DNA from: Marinilabiliales bacterium
Lineage (GTDB): Bacteria > Bacteroidota > Bacteroidia > Bacteroidales > BM523
DNA length: 5,189 nt
Direction of reading: 5' to 3'
NCBI GenBank assembly: GCA_002869425.1
Contig: PKSZ01000322.1
Coordinates: 1-5,189 of the forward strand
Shown: in pieces, positions 3,122-5,189 of the stretch
Position numbering within the stretch: position 1 is the stretch's first letter
How the letters are laid out: every line of letters starts with the position of its first letter
The notes under the pieces: generated by a model
Database searches by the model: none
What the model was told of the DNA's origin: nothing
What the model saw: the letters and a program-made list of their open reading frames with translations, nothing else
Made by a program: the position numbers and the translations under genes

Positions 3122-5189
3122 TTAGAAGTTTTCGTATTCGCTGTCTCCTGAATCGTTAGGATCTAGTTTAATGTTAAATCCCTGCAGACTAGTTGACTGC
3201 TTTTGTTTTGGTGCTTGCTTTTTGCCTCCAGCAACTGCTTTTTTATTTGTTTTTTTGCTTTTAGCACTTTTTGAAGCATTATCACCAATATTGAAGAATC
3301 CAACCATTTCACGCAATTGATCTGCCTGACTTGCCAGCTCTTCTGCTCCTGTTGCCATTTCTTCTGAAGCGGCAGCATTTTGCTGAGTAACCTGATTCAA
3401 TTGATTGATTGCATTGTTAATTTGTCCTGCTCCACCATTCTGTTCAATACTTGCCGCAGTAATTTCCTGAACAAGTTTGGCCGTTTTTTGGATATCAGGT
3501 ACAATTTCAGAAAGCAATTTTCCTGACTTATCAGCAATATCAACACTTGACTTTGATAGCTCATCAATTTCACCAGCTGCAACCTGACTTCTTTCTGCCA
3601 GTTTTCGAACTTCTGCTGCAACAACAGCAAAACCTTTACCATGCTCTCCTGCTCTTGCTGCTTCAACAGCTGCGTTCAATGCAAGAATATTGGTTTGAAA
3701 TGCAATATCACCAATAATAGAAACTTTTTCAGCAATTTGATTCATAGATTCAACAGTGAGATTTACATTGTTGCTACCTTCCAGAATATCTTCTGCTGCT
3801 TTGGCTGCAATTTTCTCTGTTTGTTGAGCATTGTCTGTGTTTTGCTGAATATTGGATGACATTTGTTCCATTGAAGAAGAAACCTCTTCAGCAGAACTTG
3901 CCTGCTCTGTGGCTCCTTGTGATACCTGCTGTGTATTAGCACTCATTTCCTGTGCTGCAGCAGCAATATTATCAGATGCAGTAATTACATTACCTACAAT
4001 ATCTTTCAGTTTTTCAACCATTTCGGATAATGCAATCATCAATTCGTCACCCTCAGACCTAGGTAACAATTCAATTGTAAGATTACCATCAGCGACACTC
4101 TTCGCACTATCCGTAATCATGTTGATTGCATCAACCAATGAGTTGATATTATTTTTAATAGTATTGAAGTCACCATAGTATGTGTCAACAATTTTTTCTG
4201 GCATATCTCCAATGGATATTTTATCGATATATTCAGCTGCAACATTCAACGGATTGATAACATTATCCAGTGTTGCATTAACAGCTTCAACAATTCGCTT
4301 ATAATTACCATCAAATTTAGTTTCTTCACCACGTTCTGTAAGTCGTCCTTCAGCTGCTGCTTTGGCCAGATCCAGAATACCTTCAGTTACTTCCATTTCT
4401 TTTGAAATATCCAATACATATTCTAATCCACCAATAATTTTACCATCTTCATCGGTAATTGGAGCTCCTGAATAACGTATAGGTAGAACACCACCTGGCA
4501 ATTTTGCTACAGTATCGTTTGTAAATACACCATTTTGAGACATTGCCTTAGCTACTTGACAATCAGCAGTATTACAATGTTCAGTGTTGAATAAGCTGTA
4601 GCATTTCTGGTTTTCACAGTCCTCAGGTTTCCTACCTACAGCAGTAGCTCCAGCAGGATTCATGAATTTCACATTAAATTCCCTGTCAATAACCATTACC
4701 GGAGTTGGAATTTTATTCAGATAATCCACTTTTGTAGTAGCATCATCAATAGCACGCTTTGTTGCAGAAATATCCTGAACAAATTCTACAGCACCAATTA
4801 TTTGTCCTTTTTCATTTTTCAAAGGAGCACCTGTATAATTAACAGGAATTGTACCTCCTGGTAAAGCAGCCTCTGTTTCACCGGAAAAGATACCATCTTT
4901 TTGCATTGCTTGTGAAAGACGACACTCTGATGTATTACAATGTCCCGTATTAAAAAGGCTATAACATTTTTCGCCCATGCATGTTTCAGGTGTTTTACCA
5001 ACTGCTGTTGCTCCTGCTGGGTTCATGAAAGTTACATTATAGTCTTTATCAATACCCATTACTGGTGTTGGAATATTGTTAAGGTAAGAAACTTTCAAAT
5101 CCGCTTCATTCATAGCGGCTTTGGTTTCTGTAATATTATTCACATACTCCAGTGCGCCAATAATAATACCCTTTTCGTCTTTAAGAGGT
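3122..5189 (-). CDS. Soluble PAS-HAMP methyl-accepting chemotaxis protein, 5' end missing
   Basis: 688 codons are visible, and the gene runs off the right edge (the base at 5189 ends an incomplete codon). A GTG at 5141-5143 could pass for a start, but the 15 in-frame codons before it ([15 protein letters not shown]) match the end of a PAS repeat, so it is internal. Order in visible residues: tail of one PAS (1-25), two complete PAS domains (about 33-141 and 154-262) each with a C-x4-C-x8-C-x4-C motif, three HAMP-like segments (about 268-401) with a typical P-x3-EGDEL in the third, and the signalling coiled coil (about 405-635). The hairpin tip is '[20 protein letters not shown]' (496-515). 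Methylation-type sites are [10 protein letters not shown] and [11 protein letters not shown] Lys-rich linker then leads to the last residues, EYENF. No membrane segment is visible, so it is probably a cytoplasmic receptor acting through CheW and CheA. Ligand unknown; the cysteines suggest a metal or redox signal. Confidence 0.95.
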   Translation of the reverse strand, partial: PLKDEKGIIIGALEYVNNITETKAAMNEADLKVSYLNNIPTPVMGIDKDYNVTFMNPAGATAVGKTPETCMGEKCYSLFNTGHCNTSECRLSQAMQKDGIFSGETEAALPGGTIPVNYTGAPLKNEKGQIIGAVEFVQDISATKRAIDDATTKVDYLNKIPTPVMVIDREFNVKFMNPAGATAVGRKPEDCENQKCYSLFNTEHCNTADCQVAKAMSQNGVFTNDTVAKLPGGVLPIRYSGAPITDEDGKIIGGLEYVLDISKEMEVTEGILDLAKAAAEGRLTERGEETKFDGNYKRIVEAVNATLDNVINPLNVAAEYIDKISIGDMPEKIVDTYYGDFNTIKNNINSLVDAINMITDSAKSVADGNLTIELLPRSEGDELMIALSEMVEKLKDIVGNVITASDNIAAAAQEMSANTQQVSQGATEQASSAEEVSSSMEQMSSNIQQNTDNAQQTEKIAAKAAEDILEGSNNVNLTVESMNQIAEKVSIIGDIAFQTNILALNAAVEAARAGEHGKGFAVVAAEVRKLAERSQVAAGEIDELSKSSVDIADKSGKLLSEIVPDIQKTAKLVQEITAASIEQNGGAGQINNAINQLNQVTQQNAAASEEMATGAEELASQADQLREMVGFFNIGDNASKSAKSKKTNKKAVAGGKKQAPKQKQSTSLQGFNIKLDPNDSGDSEYENF
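3125..3139 (-). other. Predicted CheR-binding C-terminal pentapeptide (EYENF)
   Basis: The final five residues of the MCP, Glu-Tyr-Glu-Asn-Phe, fit the known tether pattern x-[HFYW]-x-x-[HFYW] (NWETF in E. coli Tsr). They follow a flexible tail of about 50 residues rich in Lys, Ala, Gln and Ser, as in receptors that dock the methyltransferase CheR, and in some species CheB, at their C-terminus. Docking itself is inferred. Confidence 0.6.
4403..4729 (-). repeat. Second complete copy of the 121-codon PAS repeat
   Basis: This encodes the PAS domain nearest the HAMP region (visible residues 154-262). It aligns without gaps to the neighbouring copy at 4766-5092, offset by exactly 363 bp. By hand count about 66 of 109 residues are identical. 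All four motif cysteines are kept (visible 191, 196, 205 and 210), as are 'IPTPVM', '[11 protein letters not shown]' and 'LPGG'. Confidence 0.9.
4766..5092 (-). repeat. First complete copy of the 121-codon PAS repeat
   Basis: This encodes visible residues 33-141 and is collinear with the copy at 4403-4729. Its cysteines are at visible residues 70, 75, 84 and 89. The sequence from about 5093 to 5189 aligns with the end of the same unit at the same 121-residue period (PLKDEKG against PLKNEKG). At least one more PAS copy therefore lies beyond the window edge. Confidence 0.9.

Noticed and set aside
3852..4178. Plus-strand reading frame of 108 codons inside the MCP gene
   Set aside because: It is antisense to the conserved coiled-coil and HAMP coding sequence. 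Its Ser/Ala/Leu-rich product mirrors that sequence and has no independent support.
5141..5143. GTG as the start codon of the MCP
   Set aside because: The frame stays open upstream to the window edge, and the upstream codons match the end of the PAS repeat, so this is an internal valine.

Overview
The window is AT-rich and probably comes from a member of the Bacteroidota (an anaerobic or microaerophilic member of class Bacteroidia is my guess). Three things suggest this. Most start codons are preceded by A/T-rich sequence rather than a Shine-Dalgarno motif. The one convincing promoter has the TAnnTTTG -7 element typical of that phylum. The codon and protein style fits. The assignment rests on memory of these families, not on a database search.

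Layout. On the minus strand, from the right edge leftwards, lie: a large soluble methyl-accepting chemotaxis protein (MCP) whose 5' end is cut off by the window edge (3122-5189); an 11-bp G+C-rich hairpin that probably terminates or attenuates its transcript (3064-3110); and a cysteine-rich protein with two YkgJ-type clusters (2039-3040). Facing it on the plus strand is a Crp/Fnr-family regulator (1356-2042) with four cysteines placed much as in FNR. The two genes converge and share a CTAG palindrome as their stop codons. Divergent from the regulator, again on the minus strand, are a CheW coupling protein (583-1080), a likely terminator (478-509) and a 124-aa SpoIIAA/STAS-like protein (67-441). 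The first 66 bases hold at most the start of one further minus-strand gene. The 275-bp region between cheW and the regulator carries a promoter and several inverted and direct repeats.

How the genes may fit together. The MCP has tandem PAS domains with a conserved four-cysteine motif, three HAMP-like segments, a signalling hairpin that appears to be of the 34-heptad class, and a C-terminal pentapeptide that fits the CheR-tether pattern. CheW would link such a receptor to a CheA kinase. The Fnr-like regulator and the YkgJ-like protein are also cysteine-rich. A redox- or oxygen-responsive taxis neighbourhood is therefore a reasonable hypothesis, but nothing here proves functional coupling. No mobile element, CRISPR array, tRNA or rRNA was seen.
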